From a virus: DNA of 22,382 bases. Position 1 is the first letter of the stretch. Every line of letters begins with the position of its first letter. A model generated the notes under the pieces. That model was not told where the DNA came from. It searched no databases and saw only the letters and a program-made list of their open reading frames with translations. Made by a program: the position numbers and the translations under genes. Location of the stretch: positions 1 through 22,382 of the IMG/VR virus record IMGVR_UViG_3300011115_000156; one strand, given 5' to 3'. Shown one piece after another: positions 16,105 to 22,380 of this stretch.

Positions 16105-17300
16105 GCAATTCTCCTGTCTGTTTCTTCGGCTTGCGCCAACAATTTACCTAGCTTACTCAAATACACAAAATCAGTTTCATCTGTGTCATTGACATCAATT
16201 CCTTCCGAATCAAATGTGGCTGCGGTCTTGCCAGTGATCTTAGGTGAAGTCACAAGGCACTGATACCCTGCCCAAGAGAACTCACGCACGCCCCTGATAT
16301 GTTCCTTGATAACAACAGACTTGTTGCCCACTGTGCGTTCATGTTCCTTGACGTAGTGCACGATGCGTTGTGTCTGCCCACTGGCAGTCTTGACGGACTT
16401 GTCACGGTCTTTGAAATAAAACTTTGTCTGATCTTGGTCAACGCCAAATGTTACACGCTCACCATTCTTCTTGACCACAACATTCCAACGCTCATCACGC
16501 TTGACCCACCAGTTAAACATGGCAGCAAAAATGTTTTTAGATGCCAAGCGCATATGGTCTATTGAATGGTTGTCGTTCTCAAAGAACGATGGTTGCGACC
16601 AAGCCCGCTTCGTAACGACATGACTCCTGCCACCCCCTCCTCGCTTAGACGCAGGGTTCTTGATGGGTATGATATTGGTGATCGTGCGCAGTTCCTCACA
16701 CGCTTGCATGGCGCCTGTCCTGCGATTGATGGTGAACCACATATGAATCCAAAACAACCTACCATCGAGACGGAAAGCGGCTCCGTACTGATACGGCACA
16801 CCTGAGTGGTAGCCGACATACCAAGGTAGCTTCTTGTGCTTGATGGCAAACATGATGTCAGGGTAAATATGGTCACTCGCAGAGTCCTGACGTGTCTCCT
16901 TGTTACCGATGCAAATACACATCAGCGTTGGCATGGCCTTGGACACATCGACTTTGATATTCTCCTCGTCATCAGACCACGGCATTTCCCATGGGCTGGG
17001 TACATGCGTGCCCAGCTTGCGTAAGCCTATGACGCTATCCTGTTCAAGCCAAGACTCTTTCATGCTAGGCAGGCGGTAGGTATCAAAGGATATGTCAAGG
17101 TTGTCCAGTAGCTCAGACAGGTTGCGCCTGTCTTCCTTGTGTGACACACGAGGTTTGCGTTGCTTTTTAGGTTCTTCAGGCACAGCCACAGGAGCTTGCG
17201 GTGTCTCCCCAATAGGGGTTGCGTCCTCGACAATCGGTGCACCTCTGTGGAACCACGAGCGCACCCTAGCCATGAACCTTTCAAGGAAAGGTATTCTCAT
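16101..17300 (-). CDS. Unknown conserved-looking phage protein (about 399 aa)
   Basis: I do not recognise this protein. Counting from the ATG at 17300, the N-terminus has a basic amphipathic helix, a Pro-rich stretch and a KKQRKPR-like basic patch. The middle is rich in Trp, Tyr and Gly (LPWYVGYHSGVPYQYGAAFR, FWIHMWFTINRR), and the last third is alpha/beta. A SKRGGGGRSH loop lies near residue 215. The TTG at 17312 lies inside the end of the upstream gene and is less likely than the ATG one base past that gene's stop. The winged-helix gene precedes it and a coiled-coil gene follows, with overlaps. A structural or DNA-processing role are both open. Confidence 0.65.
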   Translation of the reverse strand: MRIPFLERFMARVRSWFHRGAPIVEDATPIGETPQAPVAVPEEPKKQRKPRVSHKEDRRNLSELLDNLDISFDTYRLPSMKESWLEQDSVIGLRKLGTHVPSPWEMPWSDDEENIKVDVSKAMPTLMCICIGNKETRQDSASDHIYPDIMFAIKHKKLPWYVGYHSGVPYQYGAAFRLDGRLFWIHMWFTINRRTGAMQACEELRTITNIIPIKNPASKRGGGGRSHVVTKRAWSQPSFFENDNHSIDHMRLASKNIFAAMFNWWVKRDERWNVVVKKNGERVTFGVDQDQTKFYFKDRDKSVKTASGQTQRIVHYVKEHERTVGNKSVVIKEHIRGVREFSWAGYQCLVTSPKITGKTAATFDSEGIDVNDTDETDFVYLSKLGKLLAQAEETDRRIA

Positions 17301-17301
17301 G

Positions 17302-17964
17302 TCAACCCCCAAACATTTGCTTCAAGTGGGTGTACAACTCGTGCGCCTGATACACAGTCATGTCCTTCAGAATATCTTCGGGCGAACGTGTGCGTACAAG
17401 GGACACGAAAGCTCTGCGCTGTGGTGCAGGAGCCGTGGAAAAAGCAGCAGAGGCATCCAATGCGGCTTGGCTAGGCGCAGGCATATTCTCTAGCCGCTCC
17501 TTCAACAACGCACCAATGCCTGTTACGTCACGCTTAGTGTACTTGCGCTTAGGCACAGGCTCAGCTTTGGCTTCCATTTTCTTGATGGCCTTGAGCGATT
17601 TGATTGGGCGGTACTCGTCAACGTCGGCGTAGTACAAGTTGTTGGTTTCGTGAACCATGTTGTTGCGACGTAACTGTGCAATCAGGCTAGACACAGAGTC
17701 TGATCTGAAATCTTGATGCTCCAGTGCTTCTATGATTTCTTTTCGCGTGGAGCCGGGATTGTCTTTGATGTATTGGAAGGTTACGCGTGAGACGTTGTTT
17801 GTTACGCCAAAAGTTTTTTTCATGGGAATTTCCTGAGTTGATACAGTTTTGTTGACAGTAGTGTTGATAGTAGTAGAAGGTGGGGAGACTGTCTCCCCAT
17901 CGTCATCCCACTGTTGTAAGGTTTTGCTAAGCGCTTGTTTGAAAGCAGTTTGAATGTCAGGCAT
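17302..17964 (-). CDS. Winged-helix DNA-binding protein (220 aa)
   Basis: Residues ~57-113 form a winged helix: a first helix (SRVTFQYIKDN), a STRKEIIEAL helix, a SVSSLIAQLRRNNMV recognition helix and a two-strand wing ending LYYAD. The rest is a Ser/Thr-rich N-terminus and a basic, Ala/Pro-rich linker (KAEPVPKRKYTKRD). It is probably a phage transcription or replication regulator. GGAGG precedes the ATG at 17964. An internal ATG (M48) also has AGGAAA upstream and could make a shorter form. It overlaps the 72-aa membrane gene by eight bases and is the second gene after the 18196-18225 promoter, so it may regulate itself. Confidence 0.75.
   Translation of the reverse strand: MPDIQTAFKQALSKTLQQWDDDGETVSPPSTTINTTVNKTVSTQEIPMKKTFGVTNNVSRVTFQYIKDNPGSTRKEIIEALEHQDFRSDSVSSLIAQLRRNNMVHETNNLYYADVDEYRPIKSLKAIKKMEAKAEPVPKRKYTKRDVTGIGALLKERLENMPAPSQAALDASAAFSTAPAPQRRAFVSLVRTRSPEDILKDMTVYQAHELYTHLKQMFGG
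17881..17899. repeat. 19-bp dyad shared with two other sites, here inside a gene
   Basis: TGGGGAGAC, one base, then GTCTCCCCA form perfect nine-base arms. This matches 17 of 19 positions of the dyad at 22287-22305 and the core of the one at 20138-20156. It lies in the N-terminal part of the winged-helix gene, upstream of the internal M48 start. Because it is inside a reading frame, it cannot simply be a gene-end terminator. Confidence 0.6.
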
Positions 17965-18175
17965 TTGAGGTTCCTCCAGTTAGTAGCATGACGATGACAA
18001 TGAAAGCGATAAGTCCGATGGACTGTATGGTGGTGAGCAAGAGGTCGTCCATTACCCGCTTGTCACCAAGCAGCACACCCTGAACCCAATCGGATTCAGG
18101 GGTACATTCAGGGGGAGGTTGGGTGTATAGCAAGCCGATCTTGACCTTACCTGTGTCGTAGGGTGGGTTGTTCAT
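17957..18175 (-). CDS. Small tail-anchored membrane protein (72 aa)
   Basis: The N-terminal ~45 residues are soluble and proline-containing (YTQPPPECTPESD). The C-terminal part (TIQSIGLIAFIVIVMLLTGG) is one clear transmembrane helix followed by a very short tail. No signal peptide is seen. The ATG at 18175 has AAGGAG seven bases upstream and comes 26 bases after the 18202-18217 dyad, so it is the first gene transcribed from that promoter. A holin, an anti-holin or an anchor for another phage protein would all fit. Confidence 0.65.
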   Translation of the reverse strand: MNNPPYDTGKVKIGLLYTQPPPECTPESDWVQGVLLGDKRVMDDLLLTTIQSIGLIAFIVIVMLLTGGTSNA

Positions 18176-18195
18176 TATTTTCTCCTTGAGTGAGT

Positions 18196-18225
18196 ATTAT
18201 TTGTCCAAGAGTAGACAGAAGTCAA
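18196..18225 (-). promoter_or_regulatory. Sigma70-like promoter for the membrane/winged-helix operon
   Basis: On the - strand, TTGACT (18225-18220) and AATAAT (18201-18196) are separated by 18 bases. Each hexamer matches the consensus at five of six positions. The spacer holds the 16-base dyad, which ends directly before the -10. The site lies just past the stop of the 30-aa gene and ~20 bases before the start codon of the 72-aa gene. The start point is inferred. Confidence 0.55.
18202..18217. promoter_or_regulatory. Operator candidate inside the promoter spacer
   Basis: The - strand reads TGTCTACTCTTGGACA, with the same TGTC/GACA ends as the site at 9860-9875 (13 of 16 bases). Sitting between -35 and -10 boxes, it is where a repressor would block RNA polymerase. 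The protein that binds is unknown; the HTH (8093-8386) and winged-helix (17302-17964) proteins are candidates. Confidence 0.5.
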
Positions 18226-18314
18226 TAGGGTCTCCAATAAAAAAGATCCGTTATTAGTACAATTACTGCAACTAAAAGTACTACTCTCTCTAGTTTTTCC
18301 CATGGTGTCATCAT
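18222..18314 (-). CDS. Tiny membrane peptide (30 aa)
   Basis: The frame starts at the ATG at 18314, which overlaps the TGA of the preceding gene as ATGA. A GGAG lies upstream and a second Met follows directly. After WEKLER, a run VVLLVAVIVLITDLFYW makes a single hydrophobic helix, and the end is RPY. It is too short for ORF callers and has no recognised relatives. The coupling, ribosome site and hydrophobic core make it credible, and it fills what would otherwise be an apparent gap. Confidence 0.5.
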   Translation of the reverse strand: MMTPWEKLERVVLLVAVIVLITDLFYWRPY

Positions 18315-18490
18315 GCCTCGTCCTCCATGTCATCGGCTATCAAACCAAGAACCCACTCAGCTATCTGCTCCTCGGTGTGGTACGAAAGAATCCAGTCAGC
18401 CAAGGCGTGTACTGGGTTCTGCATGATGCAGTCGTATAACGACTCCAATGCTTCCTTGCCGAAGCGTGCTTGTATTTCTTCTGGTGTCAT
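18311..18490 (-). CDS. Unknown acidic micro-protein (59 aa)
   Basis: This acidic, helical protein starts MTPEEIQARFGKEAL and ends IADDMEDEA. The ATG at 18490 overlaps the preceding stop as ATGA, and AAGGAG lies six to eight bases upstream. No motif is known. It lies in a chain of micro-genes that share start-stop overlaps, which supports it being a real gene even though it is one residue below a 60-codon cutoff. Confidence 0.65.
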   Translation of the reverse strand: MTPEEIQARFGKEALESLYDCIMQNPVHALADWILSYHTEEQIAEWVLGLIADDMEDEA

Positions 18491-18669
18491 TCTGACTCTC
18501 CTTCTGTTAGTGATATCCCTAATCTATCCATCACATCGAGCAGTAGGGTGTGTACGTCTGCAATGTGATGCGTGTTGTTTGCCCTGTATTCAACAGGGTT
18601 GTCTAGGTAGTCCCGCAGGTCTGCCTCGATACAGCGCAGGTGTAGCGCAATGCTGTCTTTAACTTTCAT
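18487..18669 (-). CDS. Unknown small phage protein (60 aa)
   Basis: It is mostly helical with two heptad-like segments (SIALHLRCIEADLRDYL and ADVHTLLLDVMDRLG). A strong AAGGAGG is about ten bases upstream of the ATG at 18669. It overlaps the previous gene by eleven bases and the next by four (ATGA). No motif is recognised. Confidence 0.6.
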   Translation of the reverse strand: MKVKDSIALHLRCIEADLRDYLDNPVEYRANNTHHIADVHTLLLDVMDRLGISLTEGESE

Positions 18670-18811
18670 CTTCTTCTTCCTCCTTTACTTCATCTACATA
18701 CGCTGGGTTGCACGTTGTGTGCCTGTACAGCATGGCTTCCTTGAGTGCGTCATGCACGTTGTCGAACACGCCAAGCAGCGTGTCGTTATGGTTGCGTACT
18801 TCAAATTTCAT
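18659..18811 (-). CDS. Unknown micro-protein with acidic tail (50 aa)
   Basis: The peptide begins MKFEVRNHNDTLLGVFDNVHD, a compact alpha/beta start, and ends in an acidic EVKEEEEDES tail. AGGAG stands six to eight bases before the ATG at 18811. It overlaps the preceding gene by ATGA and the next by eleven bases. It is too short for usual ORF calling; the coupling on both sides argues that it is real. Confidence 0.6.
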   Translation of the reverse strand: MKFEVRNHNDTLLGVFDNVHDALKEAMLYRHTTCNPAYVDEVKEEEEDES

Positions 18812-18957
18812 TGCAGTTCTCCTAAGTTAAGGTGTACCCACTCGGTCATGCTTGCATCGACATAATCGATCGCGTGTATCTCGTGGTCGTCGAAGGTGTA
18901 GACCTCCGTCTCGGGGTCGCACTGCTGTAAGTGCGCGATCAGTTCTTTGACTTTCAT
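18808..18957 (-). CDS. Micro-protein of the 'MKVKELI' type (49 aa)
   Basis: The sequence begins MKVKELIAHLQQCDPETEVY. This pattern (M.VKELI..L...DPE..V) is a very common short domain in phage and bacterial small proteins of unknown function. AAGGAG is seven to nine bases before the ATG at 18957. It is the first gene of the micro-gene chain after the hairpin at 18972-19000, and its stop overlaps the next start as ATGA. Confidence 0.65.
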   Translation of the reverse strand: MKVKELIAHLQQCDPETEVYTFDDHEIHAIDYVDASMTEWVHLNLGELQ

Positions 18958-18971
18958 TTAGTTTCTCCTTG

Positions 18972-19000
18972 GGTTAAAAATGCGGGGGCGAACCCCCGCT
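18972..19000 (-). terminator. Intrinsic terminator-like hairpin after the amidotransferase gene
   Basis: On the - strand, GCGGGGG, a UUCG tetraloop and CCCCCGC are followed by ATTTTTAA. The stem begins about six bases past the TGA of the amidotransferase gene. The ribosome site of the next gene follows the U-run immediately, so partial termination or mRNA stabilisation is likely rather than a full stop. Confidence 0.7.
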
Positions 19001-19005
19001 ACACA

Positions 19006-20112
19006 TCAAGTCAACAGTGCAGGCAATGTTGGCTTGAACGATACAGGTGTGCGTACATCCCATTGCAGGTAGTAGCACATCACCTCGGCAACGATGCCGA
19101 CTGAGCCATACGACTTGGTCACTGAACTGATAAGACCAGACGCATCGCCCTCCATCAGCATATCGTAGATGCCCTGCTCGGCAAAGCATAAGTCATCACG
19201 ATGTGTGTAGCTCAGAGGCGAAGGCTTATAGCAGTGCAGTAGCGTAGTGATTGTGTACGCAGGCATCTGGTCAAGCCATACCTCCATCGTCTCTACGTCA
19301 GCCTCGGTCAACGCACAGGCAATGTCGTCAGGGGTAGGCTGAACGAAGCCATCCTCGTCATCAGGAAAGTCATACGCTGTCTCGTCGTAGTTGGCGCTGT
19401 GTGCGCTGACCAAGCGGGGCTTGATACCGAAGCTTGCGTTGTAGTCGTACATCTCGTCGTACTCGTCGTCCATGTAGCTGCCGTAGCTGCTCGTGTAACT
19501 GTATGACTTGAGTGTCGCACTCTTGTAGCTGGGGATCAGGCGTGATGGAGACCACGCATAGGTATTGCTGAACCACAGTTCCTCGTGCTCGATGCCCTGA
19601 TCGAAGTTGACGTGTTGCATACGACCCTCGCCATTCATGAACACAAAGCGATTGTTGCCGATGAACTCCTCGAGCATATCAACGAAGCCCTTGTCATACA
19701 CGAGGTCAGGTGACGCAGACACAGCGGTGTGCAAGTAGTCATTGATGAAGTGCCACGTATCTGACTTGGTTTTGTCAGCAGTATTGCCTGTGTGCAGGAT
19801 GCCGTTGTGCATCATGGCGATGTAGCCAGGAATCACATCATACGGATGGCAGTTAATCATGTCAGTCTTGCCGTGCGTAGTCCAGCGAAAGTGAATGGCA
19901 ATCTCACGATCGTCATTAGGCAAGCGCTGAATGAATGCAGTAGCATCGCCAAGATTCTTAGGCAAAGTCTTGGTAACCTTCAGTCCCTTGGCAGTGCCGT
20001 ACATAAAGCCGATGCCGTCAGGGTTGGATGTGAAGATGTCGCTCAGTAGCCCGTGCGTGTTGAGCAGGGTTGAACGAACTTTGGAAGACTTGCCAGTAAT
20101 AATTAAACACAT
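19006..20112 (-). CDS. Class II glutamine amidotransferase-like protein (368 aa)
   Basis: The protein begins Met-Cys (C2), so once Met is removed Cys becomes the N-terminal nucleophile of an Ntn hydrolase. Further GATase II marks: NPDGIGFM (30-37), IHFRWTTHG (73-81, with R76), NCHPY (87-91), MHNG (101-104) and SDT (117-119). These bind glutamine and form the oxyanion hole. The ~170 C-terminal residues are unusual, with a Tyr/Ser/Asp-rich stretch (~205-235), and match no domain I know. It would release ammonia from glutamine or make an acyl-enzyme. The partner is very likely the amidoligase encoded just upstream. AAGGAG precedes the ATG at 20112. Confidence 0.85.
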   Translation of the reverse strand: MCLIITGKSSKVRSTLLNTHGLLSDIFTSNPDGIGFMYGTAKGLKVTKTLPKNLGDATAFIQRLPNDDREIAIHFRWTTHGKTDMINCHPYDVIPGYIAMMHNGILHTGNTADKTKSDTWHFINDYLHTAVSASPDLVYDKGFVDMLEEFIGNNRFVFMNGEGRMQHVNFDQGIEHEELWFSNTYAWSPSRLIPSYKSATLKSYSYTSSYGSYMDDEYDEMYDYNASFGIKPRLVSAHSANYDETAYDFPDDEDGFVQPTPDDIACALTEADVETMEVWLDQMPAYTITTLLHCYKPSPLSYTHRDDLCFAEQGIYDMLMEGDASGLISSVTKSYGSVGIVAEVMCYYLQWDVRTPVSFKPTLPALLT

Positions 20113-20128
20113 AATGAAACTCCTTGAT

Positions 20129-20156
20129 GTAAAAGAATGGGGAGAGTTACTCCCCG
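20129..20156 (-). terminator. Terminator-like hairpin between amidoligase and amidotransferase genes
   Basis: On the - strand, GGGGAG, a five-base loop and CTCCCC are followed by ATTCTTTT. The hairpin lies in the 59-base gap. Its U-run leads directly to the AAGGAG of the amidotransferase gene, leaving no room for a promoter. It matches the hairpin at 22287-22305 at 16 of 19 positions. Confidence 0.6.
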
Positions 20157-20171
20157 TTTGGTTGTTGATGA

Positions 20172-22259
20172 TTACTCAGAGACTGAGTTAGCTGACACAG
20201 GGTTGTGACCCATAATCAGTTCGTTGAAGCTGTCCTCTTGCAGACGCCACACATCGCCGTCACGCACATAGATCACATCGGTGTCACCGATGTGCTCATC
20301 GTCACCCCCGTACGGGAACACAGCCAACTCCAAGCCGAGTGCTCTGAAGAAGGTGAAGTACAGCCCGTATCGGTCAGCGTAGCCACGTATATCTGCATAA
20401 GGTATCTCAGACAGATAGCGATGGTCATGCCCTTGGGCATAGCGAGACGCTACGGCAGGGGCAGGAGGCACAGCATCAGTACAAGTCTCCATCGCTGGTG
20501 CGATGACTGTCGGCACAGATGTGTGTACATTGCGCACGCCATACCACTTAGTCAGCGCAGGGTACTGACCCGCCACAGTCTTGAGCCACTTGACGAACGA
20601 TGTGCCGTTGAGATCACGCCACGATGCGACACGGCAGAACATGACAGACGCATGAGTGAACTCGATCTGTGCAAGCAGCCTCTCCTTCTTGAGTGATGCA
20701 CGGAAGATACGCAACTCGACAGTGTTGTACTTGCCGTTGTAGCTGTTGTCCATGTTAAGACCAAGACGCCGAGCCTCACGAGAGCCAAGGTTGCACATAT
20801 TAACCATGCGATAGCGCTCACCAGACTTACCCTTGACAGCCTTCTTGGGGTTGGTAAGGATGGACTGATGCTCAGCGGCGCAGTAGCTACGGGCTTGGTC
20901 ATCGACAGATGGATGGCGACCAGCAATCTTACGAATGAAGTCGACGTTGCCATTGCTGTTGATGAACATGAGGAACTTGCCAAGCGTCAACTGCGTGAAG
21001 GCACGGGAGTCGATATGGACATGCATACCGCACTTGCCCGTGTTCCATGCACGATAGGTTGGATCGATCTCCCACGCTTTGAACTTCTCGATGTGCTTGG
21101 CTAGACCTTGCGGTGAAGTCACGACCTCGAAGCCATTGTAAGGAAGCGAGCCATCACTCTTGATGATGCAGTATGAGGTACCCAAGCGGCTACGCACAGA
21201 CTCAGCGGCTGAGTTGGTGTCCGAGTCGCCTGATGTCATCTCAAGCTCAATGCCCATCGTGAACTCACCGAAGTGAGACGACGTGATGCCCGAAGGATCG
21301 TCAAGCACATGAAGCACATTGGTAGAGTACGACATGATTGGCTGGTTGCGGTCATCATCGTCATCATCGTCATCATCGTCATCGTCATCGCCCTCGCTGT
21401 CACGATCGTACGTATAGTAGGCATCACGAGTCTCAGAGTAGTACGCATCGTCACGAGGCCAATACTCACCATTGTCCTCGCAGTACACAGCGTCATCATC
21501 GAAGCACGAGTCGCACCACGTATCGTTACGCACACTGTGCGTGTTGTCCTCGTCTTCGTAGTGACCGCAGTCGCAATGCACAATGCCAAGATCCAAATCA
21601 CGAACAGCGTCAAACGCATTCTCCATATGGCTAGTGGCATCGGCGTAGCGACTGGATAAGTCAAAGAACGCAGTGCGTATCGCATCGTTGGTGATGGACT
21701 CATCGCCTGCCTTGGCACGAGCTACGAGATGACCGAAGTGTTGGAACGAACTACGCACAAGTCTGAACACATCTACGTGGTAGTAGTACCCGCCCTTGAA
21801 CATAGCGTGAGTATTAGGAGTGTGATTCCCATACGCATCTGGATCGTGCTTGCGTGCATAAGCCTCGACAACTGCCTCGATACGAGTAGACCACGCATTA
21901 CGAATAGCACGAGGCATATCACCCATGCTTGCTGGTGTCAGCAGTCTACGCATCATCTGATGCATATCGTAGCGATCACGGCTCTCATCGCAAGCCTGTT
22001 TGTATGTCATAGCACGAGGTGCGAACTCTCCCTCACCCTTGACACGACAGCGTGAGGTACGAGTCCACACAGCTAAGTTGCCTGTAGTAATCAGATCGAG
22101 GGGCTTGATGCCCGCATCCATGTACTGCATCTCTGAGTAGACGAGACGTCTACGAGATGCGTTGTACACCATGTACCGCTTGTTGAGCGATACGATATAG
22201 ATGGTGTTCTCGAGTGAGTCAACGAAGTCCTCCATCACGAACCTAGTTATTTGAAACAT
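20172..22259 (-). CDS. Amidoligase (glutamine-synthetase-fold COOH-NH2 ligase), 695 aa
   Basis: The catalytic domain (~330-550) shows the Amidoligase_2 signature in order: GIELE (336-340), KSDGS (367-371), FEVVTSP (377-383), CGMHVHID (410-417, H413 and H415) and VELRIF (514-519, E515 and R517). It is expected to use ATP to join a carboxylate to an amine. The long N-terminal part (~1-225) is helical and unrecognised. A segment with C229, C231, C249, C252 and C260 may bind zinc. A 13-Asp run (291-303) links it to the ligase. The C-terminal ~100 residues are unassigned. AAGGAG precedes the ATG at 22259. The amidotransferase gene follows on the same strand. Confidence 0.85.
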   Translation of the reverse strand: MFQITRFVMEDFVDSLENTIYIVSLNKRYMVYNASRRRLVYSEMQYMDAGIKPLDLITTGNLAVWTRTSRCRVKGEGEFAPRAMTYKQACDESRDRYDMHQMMRRLLTPASMGDMPRAIRNAWSTRIEAVVEAYARKHDPDAYGNHTPNTHAMFKGGYYYHVDVFRLVRSSFQHFGHLVARAKAGDESITNDAIRTAFFDLSSRYADATSHMENAFDAVRDLDLGIVHCDCGHYEDEDNTHSVRNDTWCDSCFDDDAVYCEDNGEYWPRDDAYYSETRDAYYTYDRDSEGDDDDDDDDDDDDDRNQPIMSYSTNVLHVLDDPSGITSSHFGEFTMGIELEMTSGDSDTNSAAESVRSRLGTSYCIIKSDGSLPYNGFEVVTSPQGLAKHIEKFKAWEIDPTYRAWNTGKCGMHVHIDSRAFTQLTLGKFLMFINSNGNVDFIRKIAGRHPSVDDQARSYCAAEHQSILTNPKKAVKGKSGERYRMVNMCNLGSREARRLGLNMDNSYNGKYNTVELRIFRASLKKERLLAQIEFTHASVMFCRVASWRDLNGTSFVKWLKTVAGQYPALTKWYGVRNVHTSVPTVIAPAMETCTDAVPPAPAVASRYAQGHDHRYLSEIPYADIRGYADRYGLYFTFFRALGLELAVFPYGGDDEHIGDTDVIYVRDGDVWRLQEDSFNELIMGHNPVSANSVSE
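21352..21390 (-). repeat. GAT/GAC trinucleotide tract encoding 13 aspartates
   Basis: The + strand shows three copies of TCATCATCG followed by two of TCATCG. Read on the - strand, these are 13 aspartate codons alternating GAT and GAC. It is an in-frame microsatellite that can change length by slippage without breaking the amidoligase frame. It separates the Cys-rich segment from the ligase domain. Confidence 0.9.
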
Positions 22260-22275
22260 ACACTTCTCCTTGATT

Positions 22276-22305
22276 TATAAAAAGAATGGGGAGAATTTCT
22301 CCCCA
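22276..22305 (-). terminator. Terminator-like hairpin before the amidoligase gene
   Basis: On the - strand, TGGGGAGAA and TTCTCCCCA are nine-base arms around a single base, followed by TTCTTTTTAT. It ends the gene entering from the right, and the AAGGAG of the amidoligase gene comes next. It is one of three related 19-base dyads in the window. Confidence 0.65.
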
Positions 22306-22329
22306 ACTAACTAACACACTAACTAACAC
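22306..22329. repeat. Perfect 12-bp tandem duplication
   Basis: ACTAACTAACAC occurs twice in a row. It sits between the stop of the right-edge gene and the hairpin at 22287-22305. Its - strand carries TAG stops in several frames. It may be only a small slippage duplication. Confidence 0.7.
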
Positions 22330-22338
22330 GCCTGTTGC

Positions 22339-22380
22339 TCAGGCTAGCGATACCTCCATGTCATCTATTACATCGAACGA
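22339..22380 (-). CDS. C-terminal end of a gene entering from the right edge
   Basis: One - strand frame is open from the window edge to a TGA at 22341-22339 and encodes SFDVIDDMEVSLA. The other two frames stop within a few codons. The terminator-like hairpin at 22276-22305 follows, which agrees with a gene end here. Only 13 residues are visible, so no product can be named. Confidence 0.45.
   Translation of the reverse strand, partial: SFDVIDDMEVSLA

Noticed and set aside
19006-20112. Amidotransferase as part of a DNA base-modification pathway (7-deazaguanine type)
   Set aside because: No queC/D/E, tgt-like, thymidylate-synthase-like or glycosyltransferase gene is seen. The amidoligase neighbour is a better partner.
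21352-21390. Regular repeat that might suggest a CRISPR array
   Set aside because: It is a codon microsatellite with 6- and 9-base units and no spacers.
21338-21659. Open frames on the + strand within the amidoligase gene, one very His/Arg-rich
   Set aside because: They are antisense to the well-supported amidoligase frame. The His-rich run is just the complement of the Asp-coding tract. No ribosome site supports them.
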